The position numbers and the translations under genes were made by a program. From Bacteroidota bacterium (GTDB taxonomy: Bacteria; Bacteroidota; Bacteroidia; Chitinophagales; Chitinophagaceae), in the NCBI GenBank assembly GCA_023386235.1, contig JAEWKC010000041.1, positions 1 through 64,000 of the forward strand: a stretch of 64,000 bases of DNA, read 5' to 3'. Below are positions 45,095-54,986 of the stretch, piece by piece. The notes under the pieces are model-generated. The model had not been told where the DNA came from, searched no databases, and saw only the letters and a program-made list of their open reading frames with translations. Position 1 is the first letter of the stretch; every line of letters begins with the position of its first letter.

Positions 45095-47665
45095 CTACGC
45101 AGAGTTTCGGCCTGCATTAATAATACCGAAAGAACAACGCATCACCATTTTTTCGTACACTGCTTTTTCGGTCGCAGACTTTGCTTCCAGTTCGCTTAGC
45201 TTGTGCATGGCGTACTGCTGTATGGTCAATAATGGCAATACTATTCTTTCGCGCATGAGTACAGACATTTTTTCTACCGGGTAATTTTCCATCAGTTCAG
45301 ACTTTCCTGCCAGCCTCAATACCATTTTTTCTGTCATCAAATATTCTTCATATACCATGTTCCACACCTCACCGTAAACAGGGTTTTTTGATTGAAACTG
45401 GGTCAAAGGGAAAAAACATTTTTGCATTGACATTTCGCTATTATCAAGCAGTGCTCTGAAGAACAACGAAGTGCTGTACAATTTTTTCAGGTCTTTCCAT
45501 CTGCCACGCTCTTCCATGATTTTAAGGGCTGTACCTAAACCATAATAGCCGGTAACATTCTGCTTGATCTGGCTCCAGGAACCTACATAAGGTATAGCAC
45601 GCAAATCGTTTAAATTAAATTTTGCAGAAAGATTACGCTTAGCGGGTCTGCTGCCTATATTGGTATCGCCATAGAATTTTAGCGGGCTTGCTTTTGTAAG
45701 ATATTCCAGAAAATCAGGATGCGATTTCAATGTGTCGTACGATTTGTAGCTTTCTACCGAAAGCTCTTCAAACAATTGTACTTCTTCGTTGGTAAAGGGA
45801 GGTACTTTTTCTTCTGTAACGTCGTCTAATATGCCCGCATTAATCAATTGCTCTATGTTGTAGCGCGCGGCGTCTACCGTACCAAAGTTGGCGCTTACGG
45901 TTTGCCCCTGCACCGTTAATTGTATTTCTTTATCTTCAATAGTCTTGCCCATAGACGCGTAGAAACGATGCGTTTTGCCACCGCCTCTTGCCGGTGGTCC
46001 GCCCCTGCCATCAAAGAAAACAACGTCAATACCATATTGTCTTGACAATGCGGTGAGCGTTTCTTTTGCCTGATAAATACGCCAGTTAGCCATTAAATAA
46101 CCCCCATCTTTTGTGCCGTCAGAAAAGCCAAGCATGATGGTTTGTCTTTTGTTGCGCTGCGCGAGATGTTTTTTGTAAACTTTATTTTCATACAGTTCCT
46201 TCATTACTTTTTCAGCGTTCTGCAAATCTTCAATAGTTTCAAACAAAGGAATTATATCTACAGAAAGTTTTTCGGCGCTCCAGCCCGATAGCCTGAACAA
46301 AGCAAATACTTCCATCACGTGCACCGCCGTTTCGCAATGGCTGATGATATACCGGTTACAGCCTTCTTCTCCGTTTTGCTGCTGAATTTTTTTGATTATC
46401 TTCATCACATCCTGTGTATCTGCAAGCACTTCATCTTTTAAAGCCCAGTCTTTAATGGGTTTTAATCGCAATAGTTCCTTTTGTTTTTCTTCGTCTGTCA
46501 ATGCCTGATAATCTTTTGAAAAAATATGATGCTCTTTGTTCAAAGCTGTCAGCACTTTTGTATGTACGGAGCTATCCTGACGGATATCTAAAGTAGCAAA
46601 GAAAGTTCCGAATATTTCTACTTTAGAGATAAACACATCTACAATATTTACGAACATTCCATTGTGCTCGTTCACTATAATTTTTCGTAAATGTTTAAAG
46701 GTATTGATCAATTCCTGCTGAGCTATATATTTGCTTTCTATATTATTATATATAAAGTTGTACAAAGCGTATTCTACCTCCTGCAAAATGGTATCAACAT
46801 TCTTAAAAGTAAGCCTGCGCTTCATTTGCCGCACATCTTTATAGTAACATTGTATAATGGAACTCTTTAATTTAGCAGCTACCTGCAAAGTGGTATCGGC
46901 CTTTACAAAAGGGTTTCCGTCCCTGTCGCCACCGGGCCAAAAGCCCATACGCATGATCGGGTTTTTTTCGTTGACAACATCATTGAATTGGCTTTTCAAT
47001 ACGGTTAATATTTTGCCTGCCGCCTTGTAAAAAACATTTTCCAGATACCAGATAAGGCTTAATGCTTCGTTGTAAGGTGTGGGTTTTTGTTTTCTGAAAA
47101 AAGCTGTTCTGCCCAATTGTTTCAGGTAAGAATTTACATCTTCCGTATCGCTTTCTTCTACTGCCTCGGCCAGATCATTAATAATTCCTAATACCTCGCC
47201 CGGATAAAATTGCGTGGGATGGGCTGTAAGCACCAGTCTTATAGAAAAATCCTCTAATTTTTTTCTAAGGTTTTCTTCTTTCTTATTTTGGTTTACCTGA
47301 TTTTGAAGATGCTTTACTGTTCCTCTGCCGTTCATATCATTTACTTTGGCAAATGCCGCATCTTCCAAAGCATCAAACAATACTACCTGGCGCTCGGCGT
47401 ATTGAATAAAGCGAAATAATAAATCTACCTTTTGCTGTTCTTTATTGTAATGCGCATATTGAGCTACAAAAGAATCGATAAGCTCCATAGGGCTTTTGCC
47501 TTTCATGTAGCCTTCTTCACAATGCAATAAAAACAACGATAAGAGCACGCCGGTCTTTTCCACTTTGTGAAAAGGTAAAGAAGTAAATAAACTATTATAT
47601 AACTGAAACCTTGTACCTACAAGGGTTTTGAAGCTTTTGAGCGATTTGTTGTAAGTGTAATTCAT
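45095..47665 (-). CDS. ppc: Phosphoenolpyruvate carboxylase
   Basis: The 856-residue enzyme adds bicarbonate to PEP to give oxaloacetate, refilling the TCA cycle. It has the catalytic His149 in VLTAHPTQFYPGEV, MGFWPGGDRDGNPFV, and FFDGRGGPPARGGG around the second active-site His/Arg cluster. Slightly shorter than E. coli Ppc; conserved core complete. It is monocistronic. Supplies aspartate for the threonine/isoleucine route encoded downstream. Confidence 0.94.
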   Translation of the reverse strand: MNYTYNKSLKSFKTLVGTRFQLYNSLFTSLPFHKVEKTGVLLSLFLLHCEEGYMKGKSPMELIDSFVAQYAHYNKEQQKVDLLFRFIQYAERQVVLFDALEDAAFAKVNDMNGRGTVKHLQNQVNQNKKEENLRKKLEDFSIRLVLTAHPTQFYPGEVLGIINDLAEAVEESDTEDVNSYLKQLGRTAFFRKQKPTPYNEALSLIWYLENVFYKAAGKILTVLKSQFNDVVNEKNPIMRMGFWPGGDRDGNPFVKADTTLQVAAKLKSSIIQCYYKDVRQMKRRLTFKNVDTILQEVEYALYNFIYNNIESKYIAQQELINTFKHLRKIIVNEHNGMFVNIVDVFISKVEIFGTFFATLDIRQDSSVHTKVLTALNKEHHIFSKDYQALTDEEKQKELLRLKPIKDWALKDEVLADTQDVMKIIKKIQQQNGEEGCNRYIISHCETAVHVMEVFALFRLSGWSAEKLSVDIIPLFETIEDLQNAEKVMKELYENKVYKKHLAQRNKRQTIMLGFSDGTKDGGYLMANWRIYQAKETLTALSRQYGIDVVFFDGRGGPPARGGGKTHRFYASMGKTIEDKEIQLTVQGQTVSANFGTVDAARYNIEQLINAGILDDVTEEKVPPFTNEEVQLFEELSVESYKSYDTLKSHPDFLEYLTKASPLKFYGDTNIGSRPAKRNLSAKFNLNDLRAIPYVGSWSQIKQNVTGYYGLGTALKIMEERGRWKDLKKLYSTSLFFRALLDNSEMSMQKCFFPLTQFQSKNPVYGEVWNMVYEEYLMTEKMVLRLAGKSELMENYPVEKMSVLMRERIVLPLLTIQQYAMHKLSELEAKSATEKAVYEKMVMRCSFGIINAGRNSA

Positions 47666-47743
47666 TAAAAATTTAACTTATAAGTTTTGATTGTTGCAAA
47701 TATATAAAAATAAACCTGAGTAAGATGCTATTTTAAAAGAGAA

Positions 47744-47775
47744 AACGTTATCACATCAAAGGCTGCGATAACGTT
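47744..47775 (-). terminator. Terminator of the serC-serA pair
   Basis: AACGTTATC-N14-GATAACGTT is a perfect 9-base repeat 22 bases after serA; TTTCTCTTTT follows on the minus strand. Confidence 0.6.
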
Positions 47776-47797
47776 GATTTTGTAAAAGACATCTTTA

Positions 47798-48955
47798 TTA
47801 TATCAGCCTTACTTTTAGTACGCCTTCTATTTGTTTGATCTTACTTAAATCATAACCTGTCATGTCGCTTTCTACATCTATCATGGTATAAGCAAAATCT
47901 CCTTTACTTTTATTGATCATGTCTGTAATGTTGATATGATCTTCTGCTAATGCGGTAGATATCTGCCCAAGCATATTAGGTATATTTTTGTGTGCAACCG
48001 TGATGCGGTGAGCGGCAGAAGATATGCCAAGCTCGCAATTAGGAAAGTTTACAGAGTTTTTGATATTGCCGTTTTCGAGAAAATCTTTTGTCTGCTTCAC
48101 GGCCATAACTGCGCAATTATCTTCAGATTCGGGCGTGGAGGCTCCCAGATGCGGAATGGCAATTACGCCCTGGTGCTTAATAATATCGCTGGAAGGAAAA
48201 TCTGTTACATACTTGCCTACTTTACCGCTGTCTAATGCAGTCATAATATCGTTATTATTTACCAACTCGCCACGAGAAAGGTTAATGATTCTCACTCCAT
48301 ATTTCATTTGCTGAAAAGCTTCGGTATTTATATAACCGTTGGTTTCTTTTGTGAGCGGTACGTGCAGGCTAATGTAATCACTGTTTTCAAATAATACTTT
48401 TAAATCAGCGGCGCGCTGCACTGCTCTTGAAAGTCCCCAGGCTGCATCTACAGAAATGTAAGGATCGTAGCCCAATACATTCATCCCTAAATTCACAGCG
48501 GCGTTGGCCAACATTACACCAATTGCTCCGAGACCAATAACACCGAGGGTTTTACCATCAATTTCAGGGCCTACGAATTGCGCTTTTCCTTTTTCCACTT
48601 GCTTGGCTACATCATTTCCGTCTAAAGAATTGGCCCATAAAATACCATCATATACTTTTCTGGATGAGAGCAACATTGCGGTAATCGCCAGTTCTTTAAC
48701 CGCGTTGGCGTTAGCGCCAGGCGTGTTGAATACCACTATTCCTTCTTCCGAACATCTTTCTACAGGTATATTGTTTACCCCGGCCCCGGCTCTGGCTATG
48801 GATACGAGCGATTCAGAAAATTTTGCATCGTGTAGATTGGCGCTCCTAAGCAACACCGCATCGGGCAATGCGTTCTCATCGTTGATTACATATTTTTCTC
48901 CGAAATTTTTTAATCCTACTTCTGATATCTGGTTTAATGTTTTTATCTGATACAC
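47798..48955 (-). CDS. serA: D-3-phosphoglycerate dehydrogenase
   Basis: The 385-residue enzyme opens serine synthesis. The start is GTG 48955 (MYQIKTLN); there is no ATG nearby and serC ends 11 bases upstream. It has the NAD loop GLGAIGVMLANAA, catalytic RINLSRGELVN and His region IPHLGASTPESEDN, and a C-terminal ACT domain (about 315-385, ITVAHKNIPNMLGQIS) for likely feedback by serine. Confidence 0.93.
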   Translation of the reverse strand: MYQIKTLNQISEVGLKNFGEKYVINDENALPDAVLLRSANLHDAKFSESLVSIARAGAGVNNIPVERCSEEGIVVFNTPGANANAVKELAITAMLLSSRKVYDGILWANSLDGNDVAKQVEKGKAQFVGPEIDGKTLGVIGLGAIGVMLANAAVNLGMNVLGYDPYISVDAAWGLSRAVQRAADLKVLFENSDYISLHVPLTKETNGYINTEAFQQMKYGVRIINLSRGELVNNNDIMTALDSGKVGKYVTDFPSSDIIKHQGVIAIPHLGASTPESEDNCAVMAVKQTKDFLENGNIKNSVNFPNCELGISSAAHRITVAHKNIPNMLGQISTALAEDHINITDMINKSKGDFAYTMIDVESDMTGYDLSKIKQIEGVLKVRLI

Positions 48956-48966
48956 TGTTTCTGCTT

Positions 48967-50049
48967 TTATTTATTATCTGTTTCAAATTGTTTCATAAAC
49001 GCTACCAAGGCTTTTACGCCTTCTAGAGGCATAGCGTTATACATGCTGGCGCGCATGCCGCCCACACTACGATGGCCTTTTAACTGTACAAAACCTGCCG
49101 CTGTTGCTTCTTTAATAAATTTATCGTTGAGCTCGTTACTATCTGTTACAAACGGTACATTCATTACCGAACGATCTTTTTTGTTTGCCGTAGCGCTGAA
49201 CATGGCAGACTCATCGAGAAAGCCATAAAGAATAGCTGCTTTTTCAATATTGATTTTTTCTATTGCATCTACGCCGCCCAATTGTTTTAGCCAGTCGAAA
49301 ACCAGTTTGCAGATATATATTCCATAGGTAGGTGGCGTATTAAACATAGACTCGTTGTCTATGTGCGTTTGATATTTGAGCATGGTAGGTGTAAAATCCA
49401 TCGCGTGGCCGGCCAGATCATCGCGGATGATGACAATTGTAACGCCTGCGGCGCCTAAGTTTTTTTGAGCACCCGCATATATCAATCCGAATTTAGATAC
49501 ATCATAGTTTTTAGATAAAATATCTGAAGACATATCGGCAACCAAAGGAACCGAATCGGTCTCAGGCAGTTGTGTGTATCTTGTACCATAAATAGTATTA
49601 TTGGTAGTGATATGAAAATAATCGGCCTCTTTATCGAACTGATTACTATCCAATTCAGGAATATAATTAAAGGTTTTATCTTCAGATGAAGCTACAACCT
49701 TGATGTTTCCATAACGACTTGCTTCTTTATAAGCTTTCTTTGCCCACACTCCGGTAAGCACATAATCTGCTGTTTTGTTTTTGTTTAATAAATTTAAAGG
49801 CACCATAGAAAATTGTAAAGAAGCTCCGCCTTGCAAAAACAAAACTTTATAATTATCAGGAATACGCATTAGTTCACGTAAAGAACTCTCTGCTTCATTA
49901 ATAATAGCCATATAATCTTTTGAACGATGGCTCATTTCCATCACCGACATTCCTGTTGATCTATAGTCCAGTATTTCACTTTGTGCTTTTCTTAAAACTG
50001 CTTCCGGTAATGCAGATGGTCCTGCTGAAAAATTATATACTCTTTCCAT
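48967..50049 (-). CDS. serC: Phosphoserine aminotransferase
   Basis: The 360-residue PLP enzyme has NFSAGPSALPEAVL at the N-terminus and the PLP lysine in YAGAQKNLGAAGVT. It makes phosphoserine from 3-phosphohydroxypyruvate. Operon with serA. Upstream (50075-50082) the minus strand has TACATTTG, a -7 match, so serCA may have its own promoter separate from ilvA. Confidence 0.95.
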   Translation of the reverse strand: MERVYNFSAGPSALPEAVLRKAQSEILDYRSTGMSVMEMSHRSKDYMAIINEAESSLRELMRIPDNYKVLFLQGGASLQFSMVPLNLLNKNKTADYVLTGVWAKKAYKEASRYGNIKVVASSEDKTFNYIPELDSNQFDKEADYFHITTNNTIYGTRYTQLPETDSVPLVADMSSDILSKNYDVSKFGLIYAGAQKNLGAAGVTIVIIRDDLAGHAMDFTPTMLKYQTHIDNESMFNTPPTYGIYICKLVFDWLKQLGGVDAIEKINIEKAAILYGFLDESAMFSATANKKDRSVMNVPFVTDSNELNDKFIKEATAAGFVQLKGHRSVGGMRASMYNAMPLEGVKALVAFMKQFETDNK

Positions 50050-50195
50050 TTTATTTATTTTATTTTTTCGATGTCAAATGTAACAATCAATTATTTACTT
50101 ACTGTATTAATAGAAATAATCTTTTACATATTTTGTAAACAACTTCACTAACAAACATTCAATAAAGAAATTCTGTAAGCCTTATCAATACAGCA

Positions 50196-51455
50196 TTACA
50201 CGAGATACTCAAACAATATGTCGTTTTTATTCAATTCTGTAAAATCAATATTAGATTTTATCATTCTTTCAATAAGAGGGTTGTAATCTGTTTTATTCAG
50301 CAGTTCTATACCTACCAGTGCGGGACCATTTTCTTTATTGGTTTTATGAATATATTCAAACCTGGAAATATCATCATTAGGACCTAATATTTCGTTTAAG
50401 AATTCTCTTAAAGCTCCGGGTCTTTGTATAAACCGTATAAGGAAATAATGCTTTAATCCTTCGTATTGCAAAGACAGTTCTTTAATCTCGGGCATACGGT
50501 CAATATCATTATTGCTGCCACTAACAATACAAACAACATTTTTACCGGCTATACGGTCTTTGAACTGATCTAAAGCGGCTATAGATAAGGCTCCGGCAGG
50601 CTCTGCAACTATAGCGTCTTTATTGTATAATTCTAATATACTGCTACAGATTTTACCTTCGGGTACGGTTTTAATTTCGTCAGTAATTTCTTTGGCTACA
50701 ATGTAGTTTAAATCGCCTATACGCTTTACCGCAGCGCCATCTACGAAGCTGTTGATTTTGCTTAAAGTAACGGGGCCGCCATGTTTAAAAGCTTCCGTAA
50801 GAGAAGGCGCGCCTTCCGGCTCTACTGCAATAATCTTTGTTTCAGGATGATGTTTTTTAGCATACGCTCCTACCCCCGACAACAATCCGCCACCACCCAC
50901 AGGTATAAAAATATAATCTACATTTTTATTGTCTTCGTAAATTTCCAAAGCTATTGTACCCTGCCCTTCAATGATTTTTTCATGATCAAATGGCGGAATA
51001 AAAGTCATCAGATTTTCTAAAGCAAATTTTTTGGCAGCAATAGCGCAATCATCAAAATTATCTCCAAACAAAACAATCTCAATATTATCTCCGCCAAACA
51101 TTTTTGTCTGATTGATCTTTTGCTTGGGTGTGATACTGGGCATATATACGATGCCTTTTATATCCAAAGCCTTGCAGCTATAGGCAAATCCCTGCGCATG
51201 ATTTCCGGCACTTGCACAAACCACGCCATTCTTAACTGCCTCTTTAGGCAAAGAACTGATCATGTTGTATGCGCCGCGTAACTTATAGGATCGTACTATC
51301 TGCAGATCTTCACGTTTAAGATAAACCTTGCAATTGTATTTTGCAGAAAGATTCCTATTGAGCTGTAAGGGAGTATGTTTTATAACCTTACTCAGCCGCG
51401 CCGCAGCCTTTTCAAAATCAACATTCAGATTCTCTATTTGATCAAAGTCAGACAT
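50196..51455 (-). CDS. ilvA: Threonine dehydratase, biosynthetic
   Basis: The 419-residue PLP enzyme deaminates threonine to 2-oxobutanoate, the first committed step to isoleucine. PLP Lys58 is in RSYKLRGAYNMI and the glycine loop is VPVGGGGLLSGVG. The C-terminal regulatory part is short (about 330-419, one ACT-like domain, GLKHYFLIRFIQRPGALREF). Last ilv gene of the block, after a strong hairpin (51476-51504). Confidence 0.93.
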   Translation of the reverse strand: MSDFDQIENLNVDFEKAAARLSKVIKHTPLQLNRNLSAKYNCKVYLKREDLQIVRSYKLRGAYNMISSLPKEAVKNGVVCASAGNHAQGFAYSCKALDIKGIVYMPSITPKQKINQTKMFGGDNIEIVLFGDNFDDCAIAAKKFALENLMTFIPPFDHEKIIEGQGTIALEIYEDNKNVDYIFIPVGGGGLLSGVGAYAKKHHPETKIIAVEPEGAPSLTEAFKHGGPVTLSKINSFVDGAAVKRIGDLNYIVAKEITDEIKTVPEGKICSSILELYNKDAIVAEPAGALSIAALDQFKDRIAGKNVVCIVSGSNNDIDRMPEIKELSLQYEGLKHYFLIRFIQRPGALREFLNEILGPNDDISRFEYIHKTNKENGPALVGIELLNKTDYNPLIERMIKSNIDFTELNKNDILFEYLV

Positions 51456-51475
51456 CCTCTTCTCTTTTTATAAAG

Positions 51476-51504
51476 CTGCAATGCCCGGTTTATGGGCATT
51501 GCAG
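51476..51504 (-). promoter_or_regulatory. Strong hairpin between ilvC and ilvA
   Basis: CTGCAATGCCC-N7-GGGCATTGCAG is a perfect 11-base stem in a 58-base intergenic gap inside the operon. There is no clean T-run on the minus strand (CTTTATAAAAAG follows), so it is not a standard terminator. It may stabilise or process the mRNA, or partly terminate. Confidence 0.6.
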
Positions 51505-51513
51505 ATGATGAAC

Positions 51514-52560
51514 TTAATTGTTTTCAGGTCTTAAACTTCTTACAGTTTTGCCTGCCTGCCACATTTCGCTGTCTTGCAATTCTTTTAATTCCGCATTCAG
51601 CTTTTCGCGATAATCAGCCTGAGAATTACTATCGATAGAGCGTTGAGATTCTTTTCCTGTAGCTACGCTATCGTACAATTCTTCAAACACCGGTTGTGTA
51701 GCATCTTTAAATTTCTTCCACCAATCCAAAGCGCCACGTTGTGCAGTAGTAGAGCAATTGGCATACATCCAGTCCATACCATTTTCTGCTACCAGAGGCA
51801 TAAGAGATTGCGTTAACTCTTCAACCGTTTCATTGAAAGCTTCTGATGGTGTGTGCCCTTTAGAGCGCAACACTTCGTATTGAGCAGCAAAGATGCCCTG
51901 AATAGCGCCCATCAAAGTTCCTCTTTCTCCCGTCAGATCACTATAAACTTCTCTCTTAAAATCTGTTTCAAACAAATAACCGCTGCCTACGGCTATACCT
52001 AGTGCAATAGCTCTGTCTTTGGCTTTGCCTGTAGCATCCTGGTAAATAGCGAAGCTGCTGTTTAAGCCGCGGCCTTGCAGGAACATACGGCGCAATGACG
52101 TACCGGATCCTTTAGGAGCTACTAAAATTACATCAACATCAGCGGGTGGAACAATGCCTGTTTGCTCATTGAAAGTGATACCAAATCCATGAGAAAAATA
52201 GAGTGCTTTGCCGGCTGTTAAATGTTTTTGTACTAAAGGCCACAGCTCTATTTGCGCGGCATCACTCAGCAGGTAGCAGATAATTGTACCTTTCTCTAAT
52301 GCTTCTTCTATTTCAAACAAAGTTTCTCCTGGAACGAAGCCGTCTGCAATAGCTTTGTCCCAGGTTTTTGAATTTTTTCTCTGGCCAACAATCACATTGA
52401 TACCATTATCTTTTTGATTCAGTGCCTGGCCGGGTCCTTGTACACCATAGCCAATAACCGCAACAGTTTCGTCTTTTAATACTTCCTGTGCTTTAGAAAG
52501 TGGAAATTCTTCGCGGGTTACTACATTTTCTTCTACACCGCCAAAATTTAGTTTTGCCAT
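51514..52560 (-). CDS. ilvC: Ketol-acid reductoisomerase
   Basis: The 348-residue class I enzyme has VAVIGYGVQGPGQALN (NADPH loop), VAPKGSGTSLRRMF and the Mg-binding DLTGERGTLMGAIQGIF. It converts acetolactate and acetohydroxybutyrate. Transcribed after ilvBN. Start ATG 52560. Confidence 0.95.
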   Translation of the reverse strand: MAKLNFGGVEENVVTREEFPLSKAQEVLKDETVAVIGYGVQGPGQALNQKDNGINVIVGQRKNSKTWDKAIADGFVPGETLFEIEEALEKGTIICYLLSDAAQIELWPLVQKHLTAGKALYFSHGFGITFNEQTGIVPPADVDVILVAPKGSGTSLRRMFLQGRGLNSSFAIYQDATGKAKDRAIALGIAVGSGYLFETDFKREVYSDLTGERGTLMGAIQGIFAAQYEVLRSKGHTPSEAFNETVEELTQSLMPLVAENGMDWMYANCSTTAQRGALDWWKKFKDATQPVFEELYDSVATGKESQRSIDSNSQADYREKLNAELKELQDSEMWQAGKTVRSLRPENN

Positions 52561-52637
52561 TTTGTGTTCTTATTTTATTGATTAATTTTTTTATTGAAAT
52601 TTTATATTAAATCTGTAGTCATCTGTATGGCAGATGC

Positions 52638-53231
52638 TTACATAGTAAATACCTGTTCGTTCTGGTCAAGAAATTCATTTTCTATCACTTCACGTGAGGG
52701 CGCTTCTGCTTCAAACTCTTTCAGTTTTGCATGGAAACCTTCACTGTTTTTAATGATAGCGATTCTTGCGCTGCGTACAAATTCAATCAAACCAAACGGA
52801 GCCAGCGCTTCGAGCAGTTTGTTGATTTCTTCTCTGTGTCCTACATTTTCAAAAACAGTATAATCGTTTCTGATCACTACAGCCTGCGCGCCGCATTCGC
52901 GTAATAATCTTTCTACCACAGCTTTTTCGGCGATTACATCCGTAGGCACTTTATACAAAGCCAGCTCCTGCCAAATAATTTCATCATTTGTGCTGTAATA
53001 GGCTTTTAAAACTTCTACCTGCTTTTCTATCTGACGGCATATTTTGCGTATCAGCTCTTCTGTTTCGTATATTACTATTGTAAACCTTGAGATGCCCTCA
53101 ATCTCTGTAGGAGATACGTTCAGGCTTTCTACATTTATTTTCCTTCTTGAAAACATAATGGCTATACGATTTAATAAGCCGATCTGGTTTTCGGTAAATA
53201 TGGTAATGGTATATTCCTGTTTATTGCTCAT
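52638..53231 (-). CDS. ilvN: Acetolactate synthase small (regulatory) subunit
   Basis: The 197-residue protein begins with an ACT domain (YTITIFTENQIGLLNRIAIM) and has the C-terminal IlvH-like domain. It confers valine feedback on IlvB, encoded 29 bases upstream. Length is slightly above E. coli IlvH. Confidence 0.93.
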   Translation of the reverse strand: MSNKQEYTITIFTENQIGLLNRIAIMFSRRKINVESLNVSPTEIEGISRFTIVIYETEELIRKICRQIEKQVEVLKAYYSTNDEIIWQELALYKVPTDVIAEKAVVERLLRECGAQAVVIRNDYTVFENVGHREEINKLLEALAPFGLIEFVRSARIAIIKNSEGFHAKLKEFEAEAPSREVIENEFLDQNEQVFTM

Positions 53232-53260
53232 TTTTAATATATTAATTTTTGAATGATGAC

Positions 53261-54952
53261 TTATTTTAATCTTATTTCACTTACGCTATTTCCCTGCGGC
53301 ACCATTGGGAATACGTTGTTTTCTTTACCTACCATCACTTCTAAAACATAAGCGCCGTCATGCTCCAGCATTTCTTTCAAGCCCGGCAACAGGTCTTTTC
53401 TGTCGGTTATTTTTTTAGATGCAATGCCATAACCTTCTGAAACTTTTTGATAATTTGGACTTTCTATATTTACAAATGAATAGCGTTTGTCATGAAACAA
53501 TTGCTGCCATTGGCGTACCATTCCTAAAAATTCGTTGTTCAGAATCAATATTTTCACATTGGGCTTAAACTGCATAATGGTGCCAAATTCCTGAATGGTC
53601 ATCTGTATGCCGCCATCGCCGATGATACCTACAACCGTTCTGTCGGGCGCGCCGTAAGCCGCACCAATGGCTGCTGGCAAACCAAAGCCCATAGTGCCCA
53701 AACCTCCTGACGTGACATTGCTTCTGGTTTTATTGAATTTACCATAGCGGCAGGTAACCATCTGATGCTGACCAACATCTGTAACCAATATTGCATCTCC
53801 GTTGGTGAGATCATTTAAATGTTTAATAACTTCTCCCATCGTCATGATATCTGTTTGCGGATTCATTTCTTCGGTGATCACTTCTTTAATCTCTTCTTTT
53901 TCCAAATCACGAAACTGCTGCAACCATTCACTTCTGTCTTTTTTCTCTACCAAAGCAGTCAGCATAGGAATTGTGTCTTTACAATCGCCCCAGACAGGCA
54001 CCGTAGATTTCACATTTTTATCAATTTCAGCGGGATCTATGTCCAGATGTATTACCTGCGCCTGCTTGGCGTATTTATCTAAACGTCCTGTCACCCTGTC
54101 GTCGAAACGCATACCAATCGCTATTAACACATCGCATTCATTAGTCATCACATTAGGCGCGTAATTACCGTGCATACCTAACATACCCACCGCAAGCCTG
54201 TGATTGGAAGGAATTGCACTTTCGCCCATAATCGTCCAACCAGTGGGGATATCGGCCTTCTCAATAAATTCAATAAATTCTTTTTCCGCATTTCCCAAAA
54301 TTACTCCTTGGCCAAAAATCACAAATGGTTTTTTAGCTTCATTGATCAGATTCGCGGCTCTTTCAATATATTCTTTTCTTACAATTGGCTTTGGGCGAAA
54401 ACTTCTTATGTAATTGCACTTTTCGTAAGGCGGGCATTCAAATTTTTCTAATTGAGCGTTTTTAGTTATATCGATTAAAACCGGACCAGGTCTTCCTGTT
54501 TTGGCAATGTAAAATGCTTTTGCCAAAACTGCGGGAATCTCTTTAGCTTCCGTAATTTGATAATTCCATTTAGTAATGGGTGTGGTAATGTTTACTACAT
54601 CTGTTTCCTGAAAAGCATCCGTTCCTAAAAGATGTGCAAACACCTGGCCGGTAATGCAAACCAGCGGAGTGCTGTCTATCATAGCGTCTGCCAAGCCTGT
54701 CACCAGATTAGTTGCCCCGGGTCCGCTGGTAGCGAATACTACGCCTACCTCTCCGGATACTCTTGCAAAACCTTGTGCTGCATGAATTGCACCTTGTTCG
54801 TGACGAACTAAAATATGTTTTATTTTTTCGTTGTAGTCATACAACGCATCGTAGATAGGCATAATAGCACCTCCGGGATAACCAAAGATCGTTTTTACAT
54901 CTTCTGCCAAGAGCGCTTCTAATAATGCCTGCGAACCGCTTAACTCTGCCAT
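53261..54952 (-). CDS. ilvB: Acetolactate synthase large subunit
   Basis: The 563-residue TPP enzyme has the N-terminal Glu in VRHEQGAIHAAQGFARVSG, central FAD region (FIIFGQGVILG-like VIFGQGVI), and TPP/Mg motif GDGGIQMTIQEF with NNEFLGMVRQWQ. It forms acetolactate and acetohydroxybutyrate. Follows the YfiT/BstA-like gene by 34 bases. Confidence 0.95.
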   Translation of the reverse strand: MAELSGSQALLEALLAEDVKTIFGYPGGAIMPIYDALYDYNEKIKHILVRHEQGAIHAAQGFARVSGEVGVVFATSGPGATNLVTGLADAMIDSTPLVCITGQVFAHLLGTDAFQETDVVNITTPITKWNYQITEAKEIPAVLAKAFYIAKTGRPGPVLIDITKNAQLEKFECPPYEKCNYIRSFRPKPIVRKEYIERAANLINEAKKPFVIFGQGVILGNAEKEFIEFIEKADIPTGWTIMGESAIPSNHRLAVGMLGMHGNYAPNVMTNECDVLIAIGMRFDDRVTGRLDKYAKQAQVIHLDIDPAEIDKNVKSTVPVWGDCKDTIPMLTALVEKKDRSEWLQQFRDLEKEEIKEVITEEMNPQTDIMTMGEVIKHLNDLTNGDAILVTDVGQHQMVTCRYGKFNKTRSNVTSGGLGTMGFGLPAAIGAAYGAPDRTVVGIIGDGGIQMTIQEFGTIMQFKPNVKILILNNEFLGMVRQWQQLFHDKRYSFVNIESPNYQKVSEGYGIASKKITDRKDLLPGLKEMLEHDGAYVLEVMVGKENNVFPMVPQGNSVSEIRLK

Positions 54953-54986
54953 TTTGTTTATTTAATTTTATTTATAATTATAATTA

